DNA of 64,000 bases, from contig NZ_CP041186.1 in NCBI RefSeq assembly GCF_006517175.1, forward strand, positions 6,909,074 through 6,973,073. The letters run 5' to 3'. A program made the position numbers and the translations under genes. The stretch is from Persicimonas caeni (GTDB taxonomy: Bacteria > Myxococcota_A > Bradymonadia > Bradymonadales > Bradymonadaceae). Every line of letters starts with the position of its first letter. Position 1 is the stretch's first letter. Shown here in pieces: positions 63,301-64,000 of the stretch. The notes under the pieces are model-generated. The model was not told the origin of the DNA and did not search any database. It worked only from the letters and a program-made list of their open reading frames with translations.

Positions 63301-64000
63301 GCTCGACTTTGGCGCCCTCGGGGACGCTGAGCGTCGCCTCGGGCGTCTCCAGCTCGAACTGGCGCAGTTCGAATTCTTGGAAGTCGGCATCGGCCTTTCC
63401 GGCGGCCTCCAGCGAAATCGGACCCGTCTCCTTGCGTTCGGCGCGGGCGGTGATGTCGAACTGGCGATCCTCTCCGAGCTCGATCTCGGCCTGTAGGGAC
63501 TCGAGTTGCTCTCCAGCCGCCTCCACTCCGGTGGCGTCGATTCCGACGCTGCCTTCGATCGAGGGCAAGTCACCGCTCAAGTCGAGACGGAGCCTCCCCT
63601 GTTGAATTTTGTTGTCACCGGCGCGCAGGTCGGTCACGTCGGCGGTCCCTTTGGCGGAGAACCTGCCGAGCTCGGGGCCTTCGGGCGTCTGGTCGACCTG
63701 CGCGGTACCCTCGAGGTCGACCTTGGCGCTGCCGACGCGGTTGTCTTGGAATCGCCCTCCGCGCAGGCTGCCTTGAATATCCCACGAGAAGGGGCTGCCG
63801 AGTCCGCGGCGGTCGAGTTCGGCCTGGATGTCGGCTGCCTGAATGTCGATTGACGGGGTGCTCAGTCGGTCGACGCGAACGTCCCAGCTGCTCGAAAGGC
63901 TTCGCAACGCACCAAGAAAGTCGTCGACCGGCAGCTGGAGCACGCCTTGGCCTTTGGCATCCACGGCGAGCGATTGCGCTGCAAAGTCGGGCAGGTCGAC
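60386..64000 (-). CDS. TamB-like translocation/assembly protein, N-terminus outside window
   Basis: The frame runs open to the right edge; the first start-type codon inside (GTG 63964) is not the true start. About 1205 residues are visible, built of long beta-strand repeats with many LxLxGxVxIP-type strands. They end in a DUF490/TamB C-terminal domain (GRPPGQAGAGEESRVSG, then LEEIFVSYSLRLG-like strands and a final FNIFWDVY). TamB and related AsmA-like proteins span the periplasm and support outer-membrane lipid or barrel transport. The partner tamA would lie beyond the stop or elsewhere; it is not visible here. Confidence 0.85.
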   Translation of the reverse strand, partial: VDLPDFAAQSLAVDAKGQGVLQLPVDDFLGALRSLSSSWDVRVDRLSTPSIDIQAADIQAELDRRGLGSPFSWDIQGSLRGGRFQDNRVGSAKVDLEGTAQVDQTPEGPELGRFSAKGTADVTDLRAGDNKIQQGRLRLDLSGDLPSIEGSVGIDATGVEAAGEQLESLQAEIELGEDRQFDITARAERKETGPISLEAAGKADADFQEFELRQFELETPEATLSVPEGAKVELTEDGVRFDQLRLETDDQFLTVEGTFRTRGKQDLRVELGNVKVGELREKFGLEKMIPPVRATVNGELSIEGTARNPVINIELYVTNAYYEGYGPLSAKLLATYRNRLLNISELSATAYDTKILAASGELPLDLNLSGDVDIPRNRKMDLQMRVPTLTLQEFYEPLPVLEEYNAAGTIFANLYLAGTIQNPRIQVQLSGDNIGFAGDIGGEYLEIEQVTTSLKADYTPPSGGRGGIDARYRLVWRGEPVVEARASTPMPLADWVRRTLDETRPTPDWDKALAQLPFKLSLEVSNLDLGEVPLESFAEADAEGDIVVDIDGAGTFSDPRLNLELRADDFGWEQYRDIYVATELRLRDQMVHIDQLRFEWDADEIFVASGKFPLPTETIVGDQPLADLPIDLTVQLNKVPISKLQAIDYSFARYKGVLAGYATVSGTLSEPDIDGRAGLFDTEMARGQTGSIAVSFSAENGRLKADAFVCRRYNQVMTAEADVPITTDILALARGASVLDEGQIQARIKSDPIQLATLVPGELVDQYVSDPEGLLEIDVDINGTWEQPRILGNVLIEDGAVTLPVYGRRFTDIDLNVQATRERVAIKKLNVAEGDSWVRADGTLNLEGFTPTELEATIKSKEFNFGGFAEGFAAYVTSTIDVDGDFTGEADRIRAHAKELEVTIPEDEGGDLHPTELDEEIVVLKRHTDQNQVLDLENLLEQPEAEEEDKTPLQIRFVADRGSWLRHPIANVEFTADVTVNLAGPRVSMLGTVDTVRGNAELLGKEFEVPEQENAVRFTGASPPNPVLDIRALNYLPREITEEIGEPSEGEPRVIVRVTGRAQEPKLVFESDPLLSETEIIFVLMTGRPPGQAGAGEESRVSGLALGAASGIFASLLQQQLAGTLPLDVVRVQPGQEGFRDARVQVGTYLTEEIFVSYSLRLGAEEGEGFNVFKIDYRFAPRWKLELQSSEQLTGQFNIFWDVY

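Overview
The window is high-GC DNA from a Gram-negative bacterium that resembles the predatory or social deltaproteobacterial lineages (Myxococcota/Bradymonadota type). The evidence is the abundance of lipoproteins, MopE-type Cys/Asp repeats, thrombospondin type 3 repeats, MYXO-CTERM-like tags, and a LexA box built on GTTC/GAAC half-sites. The lineage is an inference from gene content; no rRNA or other phylogenetic marker was compared.

Layout. 1-8.2 kb (+ strand): a HEAT-repeat protein, a DUF192 lipoprotein, two large TPR proteins with HExxH peptidase cores, a small lipoprotein and an ECF sigma factor. 8.2-20.3 kb (- strand): dnaJ, a CHAP/NlpC-like lipoprotein, a respiratory complex I block transcribed as nuoA-B-C-D-G-H-I plus a membrane-anchored unknown, lexA with its probable operator, and a CPBP-type membrane protease. 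20.8-30.2 kb (+): a CxxCH lipoprotein, a MopE-repeat/formylglycine-generating-enzyme-like lipoprotein, then mutL, miaA, hisC and cmk.

30.2-43.8 kb is the accessory region. A DUF559 (Vsr-like) nuclease gene lies between copies of a MITE-like repeat. One copy carries a 2.34-kb insertion sequence placed in the loop of a hairpin. A tandemly duplicated ~2.1-kb unit follows, each unit holding a PKD-like lipoprotein gene and a repeat tail. The tail of unit 2 is split by a group II intron whose boundaries can be read to the base, because the empty site survives in unit 1. That intron is itself invaded by an IS21-family and an IS3-family element, and its reverse transcriptase is truncated and frameshifted.

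43.8-53.5 kb (-) holds two adjacent giant paralogs (1516 and 1661 aa). Each reads as two surface proteins in one frame: a secreted repeat protein ending in a MYXO-CTERM-like tag, then a second signal-peptide-like segment, a predicted beta-barrel and an OmpA C-terminal domain. This is the most unusual feature of the window.

53.6-64 kb is housekeeping: a tandem pair of ArsA-type ATPases, rpsA with an acidic tail and intrinsic terminator, a trans-sulfuration PLP enzyme, endonuclease IV, and a TamB-like protein running off the right edge. Functions are read from motifs and general family knowledge; no database search was run.
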